DNA of 64,000 bases. Source: Hwanghaeella grinnelliae (GTDB lineage Bacteria > Pseudomonadota > Alphaproteobacteria > UBA8366 > Aestuariispiraceae). A program made the translations under genes and the position numbers. The DNA is taken from positions 1,178,421 to 1,242,420 of the forward strand of contig NZ_SADE01000002.1 of NCBI RefSeq assembly GCF_004005845.1, in the 5' to 3' direction. Position 1 is the first letter of the stretch. Each line of letters opens with the position of its first letter. Below are positions 25,379 through 33,928 of the stretch, piece by piece. The notes under the pieces were generated by a model, which searched no databases, had not been told where the DNA came from, and saw nothing but the letters and a program-made list of their open reading frames with translations.

Positions 25379-26773
25379 CTAGTTCGGGTCGCCGGCCGGG
25401 CGGAAAAACCTAGTGACGGACAGGATGCGGTCCAGCCCGACGGCGAACAGCAGCAGCAGCAAGGGGTCGACCGGAAGGCGGTATTTCGGCGACATGACGG
25501 GGCCGGTCACCAACAGGAAATACAGTATCAAAGCGGTAAGTAAGCCGGCGGTGACGGCATCGCGTTTGAACAGTGTGATAAGACCGTATGCGCCGAGTAG
25601 GTTCACCAGTAGAAGTGTCAGGGCTGACGCGGCCACGAGGGCGAAATACAGCAGATTTTTCTGGTGGCCGAGGAAGGACAGAATTTTTTCCTTAGTCCCG
25701 CCCGCTTGGTCATAGAAGCTGCCGCTAACCAATTCCCGAACACGCGGATCGACCATGATTGAGGGGGCGGAGAGATTGACGATGGCGCCCTCCAGCCAGG
25801 CCTGGACAATGGTCCCGACGCCGGTCTTTGACATTTCAGCAAAGGCCAGTTCGGTCTTGTTGGCGGATATTTCGAATTTCTGCTCTATGCCGTCGACGGT
25901 GCGTTCAGAATAGTTCTGCTCGTATATAGCCCGGAGATCGGCAATCGCCCGCTCCCGTGGTGTGCCCTCCGCCTTGGCGATGACAACCGGCGCCACCCAA
26001 TACAGCATGTGCTGTCCTGTCTGCGCGGTCAGACTATAGGAATCGTAGACCGTGGCGTTACGAACCAGCAGCGGGGCAATGCACAGACTGCCCGCGACAA
26101 GGAAAGCCAGCCCGCCCAGAACCCCCTCGCGCCACTTCGACTGAAAGGCGGCGATCAAGACAAAGCAAACGGGAATGCAGAACAACAAAGGATACAGGAC
26201 CGAACGGGTGGCCAAGGCCAGGCCGAAACACAGACCGGCAAAAAGGGCATCTCTGAAATGGAAGGTTCTAAGATGTTTGAGGCCCAGATAAACAGCCAAT
26301 GTCAGGAAAAACAGGAATACCGTTTCGGTCAGCAGCAGGCCGGAAAAAATAATCATTCCAGGGCAAAGGGCCGCGGCCAGCCCCGCGAAGACACCGGCGC
26401 GGCGGCTGTAGGTCACACCCATCTTGAACATGATCGCGCAGGTCGCGGTGTCCAGAACCGCCTGGCTCAGCAGTACGGCGGTCGGCACGTCCCCGAAAAC
26501 CGCCCGGATGCCGAGGATCATATAGGGGTATAAAGGCATCCGTTCGGTTTCCGGGATCAGGGTGCCGTCTATGATCGTGCGATAGAAGCCGCCCAGATCG
26601 GCGATGTTTGATGCCGTCGCCCAATAGATTTTGGCGTCTTCGAGGAAGGTCAGATCGGGTCGAGCGGACATCAGGACGACGTTGATCAACCGCAAAACCA
26701 GCGCCAGTCCGGTGACGAGCAGAAGGGCCTGCCGCTCCGTAAGGCCGTCCAATTGCTTCAACACGCTGTTCAT
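25379..26773 (-). CDS. Membrane glycosyltransferase of the PMT/ArnT (GT39/GT83-like) type
   Basis: 464 residues with about 10-12 predicted membrane spans. The first periplasmic loop carries acidic residues in FLEDAKIYW, and a later segment reads ETERMPLYPYMILG, as in polyprenyl-phosphate-sugar-dependent transferases (PMT_2 superfamily). Such enzymes move a sugar from a lipid-linked donor to lipid A, a glycan or protein on the outer face of the inner membrane. It is the last gene of the long leftward glycan run and converges with the SulP gene (7-bp gap). Confidence 0.8.
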   Translation of the reverse strand: MNSVLKQLDGLTERQALLLVTGLALVLRLINVVLMSARPDLTFLEDAKIYWATASNIADLGGFYRTIIDGTLIPETERMPLYPYMILGIRAVFGDVPTAVLLSQAVLDTATCAIMFKMGVTYSRRAGVFAGLAAALCPGMIIFSGLLLTETVFLFFLTLAVYLGLKHLRTFHFRDALFAGLCFGLALATRSVLYPLLFCIPVCFVLIAAFQSKWREGVLGGLAFLVAGSLCIAPLLVRNATVYDSYSLTAQTGQHMLYWVAPVVIAKAEGTPRERAIADLRAIYEQNYSERTVDGIEQKFEISANKTELAFAEMSKTGVGTIVQAWLEGAIVNLSAPSIMVDPRVRELVSGSFYDQAGGTKEKILSFLGHQKNLLYFALVAASALTLLLVNLLGAYGLITLFKRDAVTAGLLTALILYFLLVTGPVMSPKYRLPVDPLLLLLFAVGLDRILSVTRFFRPAGDPN

Positions 26774-26785
26774 GGGACCCGGCGC

Positions 26786-27856
26786 CTATGCCTGAACAAG
26801 GGTTGATGTTTCGGCCTCGAACCGGGCGATTGCCGTCTCGAGACTGAATGTAGCGGGCAGAAGACTGTCACGGGGAAGAGTGCCTGTCGGTTTCGTCCAA
26901 TCCTTCAGGCGCATGACGAATTCGTCCCAATCCTTGGAAACCGCGACACAATCCGGTTCTGCAAGACGGGCGACCTCGTGGATAGCGCCGCTTGTATGTG
27001 TTGCCAGAACAGGTGTGCCGCAAGCAAGCGCTTCAAGGGCGGCGTTCGGCATGCCTTCCCAGCGGGACGGCAAAGCGAAAAGGTCCGCCGATGCCAGGAT
27101 GGTCCAAGGTTGTTTGACGAAACCCGCGAAGTCGACGCGGTCCGAGATGCCCAGTTCCGTCGCCAGATTAAGCAAGCGGTCGTGTTCCGGCCCCGTGCCC
27201 AGAATCGTCAAATGTGTTCCGGCCGCGCAATCGGCAAAGGCATTCAACAGTCGGTCGAAACCTTTTTGCGCGGTAAGGCGGCCGGCGGCGACGATATGTA
27301 TTCCATCCGCCTTGGTTGATTGCGGCTCAAGCGAATTCCGGATCGTCTGGATATCCACCGGGTTGTAGATAACCGTCGATTTGGTCGGCGCGACCCGGTG
27401 GTGCGCCTGCAACGCCTGCTCCATGGTATGGGAACTGGCGATGCATAGATCCGCGTCACGATACAGCCATTTTGACAGCGCGTAGACCAGACGATCAAAG
27501 CCCTTCATGCGGTCGTTCAATGCGTGGAGATTGGCCTCGCGGATGACGAGACGTCCGGGAAGGAATCGGCGTGCCAGCAGCAATGCGACATTCACATACC
27601 CCAAGGAAGAGAAGGTGATGTCCGGGCGTTCCCGGCGCAGGGTGGCGAACAAGGACCAAATGGCGCTGCGAAGCCGGTCCTTGTGGAGATCGATGACGGG
27701 CATCTCTTCATCCACAAGGTCCCGCAGGGGCCCGGTTCCGTTGAAAACGATCACCGTCGTGCGGTGTCCTTTCCGACGCATGCCATTGGCGAGGTGAAGG
27801 GTAACGCGTTCCGCGCCCCCGCCGGTAAAGGACGGTAGAACGAAACAGAAATGCAT
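26786..27856 (-). CDS. Glycosyltransferase family 4 protein
   Basis: 356 residues from ATG 27856, which removes 15 non-conserved residues that would otherwise overlap the next gene. GT-B fold features: N-terminal FVLPSFTGGGAERVTLHLANGM, the mid-protein VAAGRLTAQKGFDRL, and the donor-binding E-x7-E in WEGMPNAALEALACGTPV. It is a cytoplasmic retaining transferase that adds a sugar from a nucleotide donor to the growing glycan. The donor is not predictable. Confidence 0.9.
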   Translation of the reverse strand: MHFCFVLPSFTGGGAERVTLHLANGMRRKGHRTTVIVFNGTGPLRDLVDEEMPVIDLHKDRLRSAIWSLFATLRRERPDITFSSLGYVNVALLLARRFLPGRLVIREANLHALNDRMKGFDRLVYALSKWLYRDADLCIASSHTMEQALQAHHRVAPTKSTVIYNPVDIQTIRNSLEPQSTKADGIHIVAAGRLTAQKGFDRLLNAFADCAAGTHLTILGTGPEHDRLLNLATELGISDRVDFAGFVKQPWTILASADLFALPSRWEGMPNAALEALACGTPVLATHTSGAIHEVARLAEPDCVAVSKDWDEFVMRLKDWTKPTGTLPRDSLLPATFSLETAIARFEAETSTLVQA

Positions 27857-27869
27857 CGCGGTTGTACTG

Positions 27870-28994
27870 CTATCCGTGTGCAACGGCTTGCGAAACGGCA
27901 TCGCATATCCGTTCTTGATCCTCGCCCGAGAGGTAGGGGTGGAAGGGCAGGCTCAAAACCTGTTCCGATGCCTGCTCGCTTTGATCCAACCCGGACCGGG
28001 CGAATTGTTCATACGCCGGTTGCTGATGCAGCGGGCGCGGATAGTAGACCATCGACGGGATGCCCTTCTCGGAAAGCGCGGCGACGATCGAATCCCGGTT
28101 GTCCACACGAATGGTGTATTGAGCCCAGGCCGAGGTGACGTCTTCCGGGACGACCGGCGTTTTTACGATGTTGGAAAGCCGTTGCTCATACCGCGCGGCG
28201 ACCTTCTGACGGGACGCCAACTCGTCGTCGAAGATGTCCAGCTTCGACAGCAGGATCGCGGCCTGCATGGTATCCATACGGGCGTTCAGACCGATGCGGA
28301 CAATATCGTATTTGGCGTCACCCTTGCCGTGCGCCCGGATCGAAGCGCAGCGGTGAGCGATTTCGTCGTTATCGGTCAGAAGCGCGCCGCCATCGCCGAA
28401 ACATCCAAGCGGTTTGGCTGGGAAAAAGCTGACCGCGGTGATGTCGGCAAGGGTGCCGACACGGCCGTCCGGGGTGCTCGCGCCATAGCTCTGCGCGGCA
28501 TCGCCGATCAAGGCCAGTCCGTGCTCGTCGGCAAGGCTGCGCAACGCGCCATAGGGCGCCGGCAGGCCATACAGGTCGACGGCAAGGATCGCCTTTGCCG
28601 CGACCTTGCCCTCGTCCGCCAGTTCCGCCAGGGTCCGTGCCGCCGCTGCCGGGCAGATGTTGTAGGTAACCGGATCGATATCGACGAAGACCGGGGTCGC
28701 CCCCAGCAGTTGGACCACTTCGGCCGTGGCGGGAAAGGTGAAGGCCGGGACCAGCACGCCGTCCCCCGGGCCGATATCGATCGCCATCATGGCCATCAAC
28801 AAAGCGTCGGTTCCGCTGGAACAACTGATTGTATGGCGCGCGCCGCAATGGGCGCTCAACCGATCCTCAAGCTCCTTGATCTCCGGCCCCATGATAAACC
28901 GTCCATGGTCCAGCACCTTGGCGATCCGCGCGTCGACATCGGTCCGAATGCGGGAAAGTTGGGTTTTTAGATCGACAAAGGGAATCGTGCTCAT
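27870..28994 (-). CDS. DegT/DnrJ/EryC1 sugar aminotransferase, WbpE-like
   Basis: 374 residues. The PLP lysine is K194 in FFPAKPLGCFGDGG and the cofactor-binding aspartate D165 in IGDAAQSYGA. The opening MSTIPFVDLKTQ and PGDGVLVPAFTFPATAEVV resemble WbpE/WlbC, which aminate the 3-keto group of UDP-GlcNAc-uronate. The next two genes are WbpD- and WbpB-like, giving dehydrogenase, aminotransferase and acetyltransferase in one block, as in UDP-2,3-diacetamido-uronic acid synthesis. A role in another 3-amino or 4-amino sugar is possible because no UDP-sugar 6-dehydrogenase is seen nearby. Confidence 0.85.
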   Translation of the reverse strand: MSTIPFVDLKTQLSRIRTDVDARIAKVLDHGRFIMGPEIKELEDRLSAHCGARHTISCSSGTDALLMAMMAIDIGPGDGVLVPAFTFPATAEVVQLLGATPVFVDIDPVTYNICPAAAARTLAELADEGKVAAKAILAVDLYGLPAPYGALRSLADEHGLALIGDAAQSYGASTPDGRVGTLADITAVSFFPAKPLGCFGDGGALLTDNDEIAHRCASIRAHGKGDAKYDIVRIGLNARMDTMQAAILLSKLDIFDDELASRQKVAARYEQRLSNIVKTPVVPEDVTSAWAQYTIRVDNRDSIVAALSEKGIPSMVYYPRPLHQQPAYEQFARSGLDQSEQASEQVLSLPFHPYLSGEDQERICDAVSQAVAHG

Positions 28995-29035
28995 GTCGGT
29001 ATCCTAGGATTAAGTGATCGTGAGAAGGAAAAGGG

Positions 29036-29602
29036 TCATAAAAGGGTCAGGCCGTCGGGGCCGACGGAATAACGTTCGCCGGTCGAGGGGCAGACCAGAT
29101 CTTCCCCCAGCCGGTCGCCATTGCGCGAGACCCAGCCGGCTTGCCTGGCCGGGTTGCCCAAGACGAGTGCATGGTCGGGGACGTCTTTCGTGACTACCGC
29201 ACCGGCGCCGATCATCGCATACCGGCCGATCACCGTTCCACAGACAACCGTGGCGTTCGCGCCGATGGACGCCCCTTTCTTGACCAGGGTCGGCAGAAAT
29301 TCGCTTTTGCGGTTCACGAAGGCACGCGGCGTCAGCACATTTGTGAAAACCATGCTGGGGCCGCAGAAGACATCGTCCTCCAGGGTCACACCTTTGTAGA
29401 TCGACACATTGTTCTGGATTTTACAGTCGGACCCGATCGAAACGTTCGGCCCGACGCTGGCGTTTTGACCGAACACGCAGTTCTCACCGATCTTGACCGC
29501 CGATAAAATGTGAGAGAAATGCCAGATCTTCGTGCCCGCGCCGATTTCCACATCGGCGTCGACCACGGCGGTTTCGTGGACAAAATAGCCGGTATCGGTC
29601 AT
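29036..29602 (-). CDS. Left-handed beta-helix N-acyltransferase, WbpD-like
   Basis: 188 residues built of hexapeptide repeats ([45 protein letters not shown]). The N-terminal [16 protein letters not shown] and the [17 protein letters not shown] segment match the WbpD/WlbB group that N-acetylates the 3-amino group of UDP-2-acetamido-3-amino-uronate. It overlaps the upstream WbpB-like gene by 4 bp and precedes the WbpE-like gene. It is a soluble trimer in the cytoplasm by family knowledge. Confidence 0.88.
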   Translation of the reverse strand: MTDTGYFVHETAVVDADVEIGAGTKIWHFSHILSAVKIGENCVFGQNASVGPNVSIGSDCKIQNNVSIYKGVTLEDDVFCGPSMVFTNVLTPRAFVNRKSEFLPTLVKKGASIGANATVVCGTVIGRYAMIGAGAVVTKDVPDHALVLGNPARQAGWVSRNGDRLGEDLVCPSTGERYSVGPDGLTLL

Positions 29603-30618
29603 GGCGTGCCGTCCAAATCCCAGGCCAGTGCCGGTTTTGTCGTTTCACCCGTCCGCAAGGCTCGCTCGCAGGCATCCAGAACGGCCAGTACCCGCAATCC
29701 TTCAGCGGCGTCCGAGCGCGGCCTTGTGCCGTTCGTGATGCAGTCAAGGAAGTGCTGGCATTCGTTTCGAAGCGGTTCCGAGCGCTCATACGGGATGGGC
29801 GTCGCATCGGCTTTTTCGATCTCGGGAAGGCTTTCGTTCCAACCGATACGATGGTCATAGAGAACCAGTTTCCCGTCCTCGGCCTGTGTGTCGTCGAACA
29901 CCGCCATTCCCTTGGTACCGACGACGACAAGTTTCTGGTCTTTGAACGGGTGAAGCCAGGAGACGAAGATATGCGCTTGCACCCCGTCCGAAAAATCCAT
30001 GTGCGTCAGCGATGTGTCGGCGACCGGGGGATACAGCCAGGTGCCGCCATTGGAGACGATCCGGGACGGCATTTCGCCGATCAGGGATAGCAGCATCGAG
30101 ATATCGTGCGGCGCGAAAGACCAAAGGGCGTTTTCCTCGTTTCGAATGCGCCCAAGGTTCGTCCTGTTCGAATAGGCATACCGGATGTCGCCCAACCCGC
30201 CCTGCGCGACGAAATCTTGCAGCGCGATGAAAGCCGGATGATAGAGCAATAGATGGCCGACCATCAGGGTCAGGCCGCGCTCCTCCGCAAGCAGCCTCAG
30301 CTGTTTCCCCTCTTCCAAGTCGAGGCAGAGAGGCTTTTCGGCAAAAACATGCTTTCCGGACTGAAGGGCGGCGCGGGCGATCTCACCATGGGTCGCGCCG
30401 GGGCTGGAGATAACGACACCGTCGATATCCGGATCGTCCAGAATGGCCTGCAGGTCCGGTTGGGCCGCCACGCCGTCATACTGTGAAACCATCGCCGACA
30501 GTCTTTCGGTGTCCGGGTCGCAAACCGACCGCAGCGCGCCCAGAGCATGAAAATTGCGCACGTGGTTCTTACCCCAGCCACCCGCGCCGATAACCGCTAC
30601 ATTAGGCACTTTCTTCAT
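29599..30618 (-). CDS. Gfo/Idh/MocA-family dehydrogenase, WbpB-like
   Basis: 339 residues. The Rossmann motif is [12 protein letters not shown] near residue 8, the catalytic-lysine motif EKPLCLD follows, and a histidine lies in [15 protein letters not shown]. It matches the WbpB/WlbA type, which oxidises C3 of UDP-GlcNAc-uronate before transamination. It is translationally coupled on both sides (ATGA overlaps at 29599 and 30615). It is one of three Gfo/Idh/MocA proteins in the window and not closely like the one at 46860-47894. Confidence 0.85.
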   Translation of the reverse strand: MKKVPNVAVIGAGGWGKNHVRNFHALGALRSVCDPDTERLSAMVSQYDGVAAQPDLQAILDDPDIDGVVISSPGATHGEIARAALQSGKHVFAEKPLCLDLEEGKQLRLLAEERGLTLMVGHLLLYHPAFIALQDFVAQGGLGDIRYAYSNRTNLGRIRNEENALWSFAPHDISMLLSLIGEMPSRIVSNGGTWLYPPVADTSLTHMDFSDGVQAHIFVSWLHPFKDQKLVVVGTKGMAVFDDTQAEDGKLVLYDHRIGWNESLPEIEKADATPIPYERSEPLRNECQHFLDCITNGTRPRSDAAEGLRVLAVLDACERALRTGETTKPALAWDLDGTP

Positions 30619-31853
30619 CTCTGTACTCCGGCAATTGACTGCAATAAATCGAGCTCCCGCGCCATGCGGTCGTCCCAGCCCGGCAGTGTCTCAGATACTT
30701 TCTGCATGGCTTCCATGCGGCTCAACCGCTCCGATGGGTTGCGGTGCAGCCGTGTGATCGCTTCGGCCAAGGCATCGATGTCGCCCGCGTCCGGAATGCG
30801 GACGGCCGTGTCCGGTCCCAGAAGTTCGTCAGTGTCCGCATCGACCCCGATATCGGGTTGCGATGACGGAATAATGACACAGCGGCCCGACCGGTAGGCT
30901 TCAAGGTTCGCATTGCTGAGGTTTCCCTGCTTGTTCAGCGACACATAAATGTCAGCCAGGGATTGGACGGCGAGAATCTGATCATGAGGCAACCGGTCGA
31001 TCAAAGCAAAGGCGTGGTCGGCGCCGGCATCGACGACGGCCCGCTGAATGGGTTCTTTCAGGGGGCCGGTGCCGACCATAATGGCGAACAGCCCGTCGGG
31101 GCAATCCTTGAACGCTTTCAGGAACCCGTCGGCGAATTCCTGCGCGCCCTTCATATCCGTCAGTTTCCCCACGAACAGGACGACCGTTTTCTGCGCCAGT
31201 CCGGGCGGCAGCGACGGGGGCAAGGATTGCGCCGGATCGGGATTGTCCACACCGTTCAGCAGATAGGCGACCTGCACACCTGGCCGAAGTGCCTTCGACG
31301 CCCAGGCCGGAAAACCACTGCCATCCTGTGTGCCCAGGGCCGCCGTGAAAGGCGACCGGTACAGCCACGCCATGGCGCGCAGGACAAGGCTTTTGCTTTC
31401 AAGCGCCGTTCTCATCACCGGGTAAATGCCCATAACCCGAAACAGGGTTTTGAAATTTGTGAAGCGGGCGAGGAACCCGGCGAGCAACAGGTTGGCATTT
31501 CCGATATAGACGAGGTCCGGATTGCTGGATCGAATACGTTTGTAGACCTGAAAAGCCTGGCGGACCTCCATTAGCGCCCGGCGGGCCTTTCCCCAAAGAC
31601 CTTTGCCGCAGTTGGCGGACGGGATGATATGAACCGGTGTCTTCAGCCCGTCCAGCGCCAGGGTCGCGGCTGCCGGAAAATCGCGGACGAGATGATCGTC
31701 CTTGGCGGTGAAAATGAATTCGCAGTCGATGCCCTTTTCTTCGCAAGCCTCCATCAAACGATAGACGGTCGGCACGCCGGTGGGCTTCCAGAAGCCGGAC
31801 CGAAAGCTATCCTCGAAACCGGAAAAGAGGCGATAGACGAAGGTTATGCGCAT
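30615..31853 (-). CDS. Glycosyltransferase family 4-like protein
   Basis: 412 residues from ATG 31853 (MRITFVYRLFSG). GT-B layout with a C-terminal donor site: VLFVGKLTDMKGAQEFADGFL, then NLSNANLEAYRSGRCVIIPSSQPDIG. It is a cytoplasmic transferase of the glycan pathway with unknown sugar. Longer in-frame starts run into the coding end of the upstream gene and are rejected. Confidence 0.85.
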   Translation of the reverse strand: MRITFVYRLFSGFEDSFRSGFWKPTGVPTVYRLMEACEEKGIDCEFIFTAKDDHLVRDFPAAATLALDGLKTPVHIIPSANCGKGLWGKARRALMEVRQAFQVYKRIRSSNPDLVYIGNANLLLAGFLARFTNFKTLFRVMGIYPVMRTALESKSLVLRAMAWLYRSPFTAALGTQDGSGFPAWASKALRPGVQVAYLLNGVDNPDPAQSLPPSLPPGLAQKTVVLFVGKLTDMKGAQEFADGFLKAFKDCPDGLFAIMVGTGPLKEPIQRAVVDAGADHAFALIDRLPHDQILAVQSLADIYVSLNKQGNLSNANLEAYRSGRCVIIPSSQPDIGVDADTDELLGPDTAVRIPDAGDIDALAEAITRLHRNPSERLSRMEAMQKVSETLPGWDDRMARELDLLQSIAGVQR

Positions 31854-31872
31854 GCCTGTTCCAGCGGAAGGT

Positions 31873-32583
31873 CTAGCGGGCATCAACCGGCCGGTCACGG
31901 TAGGGAATGCAATTGTCACCTACCTGTACCGTCTCGGCTTCATGTCTTTGCGCCCGCCAAAGGTCGATCTTCTCGACCGACGTGCCCGCCGGCGTTGTCC
32001 ACCAGATCGGATGGGTCAGAAGCTGCAGGGCTTTGCCGGCGGCCGCGGCCTCATGATCCATCGGATGTCCGAAGCGCCACGCGCCCCGTGAATCCGAACA
32101 ATAGCCGATCCGGCTGAAATACCGGGGCATGTAGGTGTGAGAGCGGCCGGCAAGGGTGGCCGGATTGTCCAACCATTCCGGGGCCGGTCTGTGGAAGCTG
32201 ATCAGGTTGACCGCCCGGCCGGTGAGGTCGGATAGCAGGCCACATTCGGCGCCCGCTGCTTCTTCGAGTGCGTCCGGCGCATAGCATGAGACGTCGAAAT
32301 GCAATTCCACCGCATGTCCCAGCGCAATGATCCGTTGCAGCGCGGCGCGGCCCTCACGGGTGACGAGATTGTAAAACGGATTGGTGAGCATGACGAAATA
32401 GGTCGCCGCGATGCCAAGCGCCGCCTCCGTTTCCGCAAGCGTGGTGGCGAGGTCTATCGAGAAATCGACGTCATGCCGCGCGATGACATGGCGCGCGTCC
32501 TCCTCCGCGGCGTCAAAGCCGACAAAGGCATATCCGCGGTCGTGAAACGCACCGACCAGCGCCCGGTAGGCGTCGATGTCCAT
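31873..32583 (-). CDS. Small NodB-like (polysaccharide deacetylase fold) protein
   Basis: 236 residues from ATG 32583 (MDIDAYRALVGAFHDRGY). It has the metal-type motif RHDVDFSIDLATTLAETEAALGI, a shape (HDVD) seen in a branch of the polysaccharide deacetylase superfamily, and later LGHAVELHFD and FHRP. These give the D-H-H metal set of the NodB fold. Deacetylases of this kind trim N-acetyl groups from sugars, but many small members in glycan loci have unknown activity. It lies 13 bp after a second NodB-like gene. Confidence 0.65.
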   Translation of the reverse strand: MDIDAYRALVGAFHDRGYAFVGFDAAEEDARHVIARHDVDFSIDLATTLAETEAALGIAATYFVMLTNPFYNLVTREGRAALQRIIALGHAVELHFDVSCYAPDALEEAAGAECGLLSDLTGRAVNLISFHRPAPEWLDNPATLAGRSHTYMPRYFSRIGYCSDSRGAWRFGHPMDHEAAAAGKALQLLTHPIWWTTPAGTSVEKIDLWRAQRHEAETVQVGDNCIPYRDRPVDAR

Positions 32584-32596
32584 CTCGGTTCCGGTG

Positions 32597-33928
32597 TCAG
32601 TCACAGGCAAGATCCAACAGGCGATTGTAGAAGGGCCACAATGGCGCGGTCGTTTGATTGTTGTGATACAGGAACACGAATTGGCCCTGGTACCGTTTGC
32701 ATTGATCGATGACCGCGCGGCATTCTTCAAGCGCTTCGTCGATGCTCATGGAGCGATATTTGCCGCCGAAAAAGCCGAAGTCGAGAACGGCGGTGGAGGC
32801 TTGGCGCAGGGAGAGCGTCTTGCGCTGACGCAGGCTGTAGGCCGGGACCGCATGGGCAGAACCGGTGCGGAAGCCGCTTTTCTCGGGATAGCCGAGCGTC
32901 AGGTCCAGATCCATTCCCATCCGGTCCCAAATCTCTGCGGTCACGCCTGTCTTGTAATGCAGAACATGCTGCCGGCCTTCCAGGACCGGAACACCGGCCA
33001 GGGCTTCCAGATCCCGGCGTTGCCGGGCCCATTCCTCTTCGTCGTCCCAGGTTTGGAATCCGGGATGATAGCCAAGCCGGTGGCCGCCTTGCCGGATGCG
33101 CCGGATGACCTTACCGGTCAGCTTGGGATACTTGGCCGCATAGGGCGCGTCCATCGGGTCCAATGTGGGGCCCATGAAGTAGAAGCGGCTTTTCAAACCG
33201 TGGTTTTCCGATGCCGCCATCAGATCCTCGATGGAGCGCCAGGGCGCGCCGGAGAAGTATCCCTCCCGCAGCCGGTTCGCCGCTTTTGAAAGGCTGCGCC
33301 GCTTGATCAGGTCGCCCATTGCCCAGCGCAGCGGTTCGTGGACGCTGTGATACCCTTTCAGCGAGTCTATGTCGTGGGTCGGAATGACATCGTAGCGGGT
33401 AGTGTATTCGGGTGTGCCGTTCAGCAATGCTGCCGCGATATCCCACGCGGCCCTGTCGGCAAGGGCCTCGCCATAGCGGCCGCAGCGCGCAACCAGGTCC
33501 GCTTCGATCGTATAGCGGCCGTAACGGTCGCCGGTCTCCGCGCCGTATTCTTCAAGCCTGGATATCAAGACGAAAATCGAGCCGATCGCATCATAGGGAA
33601 GGCGCGCTTCAATTGCAGAAGTCTCACCCGCGGGTGGGAACAACGGGGTCGTTCCCGTCTCCATTGCTGTGAGGTCTTCGAGGGCTTTCCGGTTTGGAAG
33701 CAGATCGCCTTTGTCGCCGATCGTGACACAGGCCGGGAAGGCAACCGCCGGAATGGTCAGAATGGCGTCGTCGGGGGCGTCGGCGCCATAGTGAAGCGCA
33801 ACTTCCGCCCCGTCATCGAAACGCAGCGGAAACATGGCTTCCAGAAAGCGGCAGACATGGTCCAGCTCAGGCCGGAAGGCTTGCAGTTCCGGTGCCGTGG
33901 AAAGGCGTATTGAGCGTTTTTCCGTCAT
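32597..33928 (-). CDS. Large polysaccharide-deacetylase-like protein (DUF7033-type architecture)
   Basis: 443 residues from ATG 33928, which overlaps the previous stop as ATGA. The N-terminal 200 residues are of unknown type. The C-terminal part shows TRYDVIPTHDIDS, KSRFYFMGP, GHRLGYHPG and ending FLYHNN, a NodB-like barrel with HD and GYHPG motifs. It is cytoplasmic, as no signal peptide is present. It may act on a lipid- or nucleotide-linked sugar in the glycan pathway. The domain name is from memory and tentative. Confidence 0.6.
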   Translation of the reverse strand: MTEKRSIRLSTAPELQAFRPELDHVCRFLEAMFPLRFDDGAEVALHYGADAPDDAILTIPAVAFPACVTIGDKGDLLPNRKALEDLTAMETGTTPLFPPAGETSAIEARLPYDAIGSIFVLISRLEEYGAETGDRYGRYTIEADLVARCGRYGEALADRAAWDIAAALLNGTPEYTTRYDVIPTHDIDSLKGYHSVHEPLRWAMGDLIKRRSLSKAANRLREGYFSGAPWRSIEDLMAASENHGLKSRFYFMGPTLDPMDAPYAAKYPKLTGKVIRRIRQGGHRLGYHPGFQTWDDEEEWARQRRDLEALAGVPVLEGRQHVLHYKTGVTAEIWDRMGMDLDLTLGYPEKSGFRTGSAHAVPAYSLRQRKTLSLRQASTAVLDFGFFGGKYRSMSIDEALEECRAVIDQCKRYQGQFVFLYHNNQTTAPLWPFYNRLLDLACD

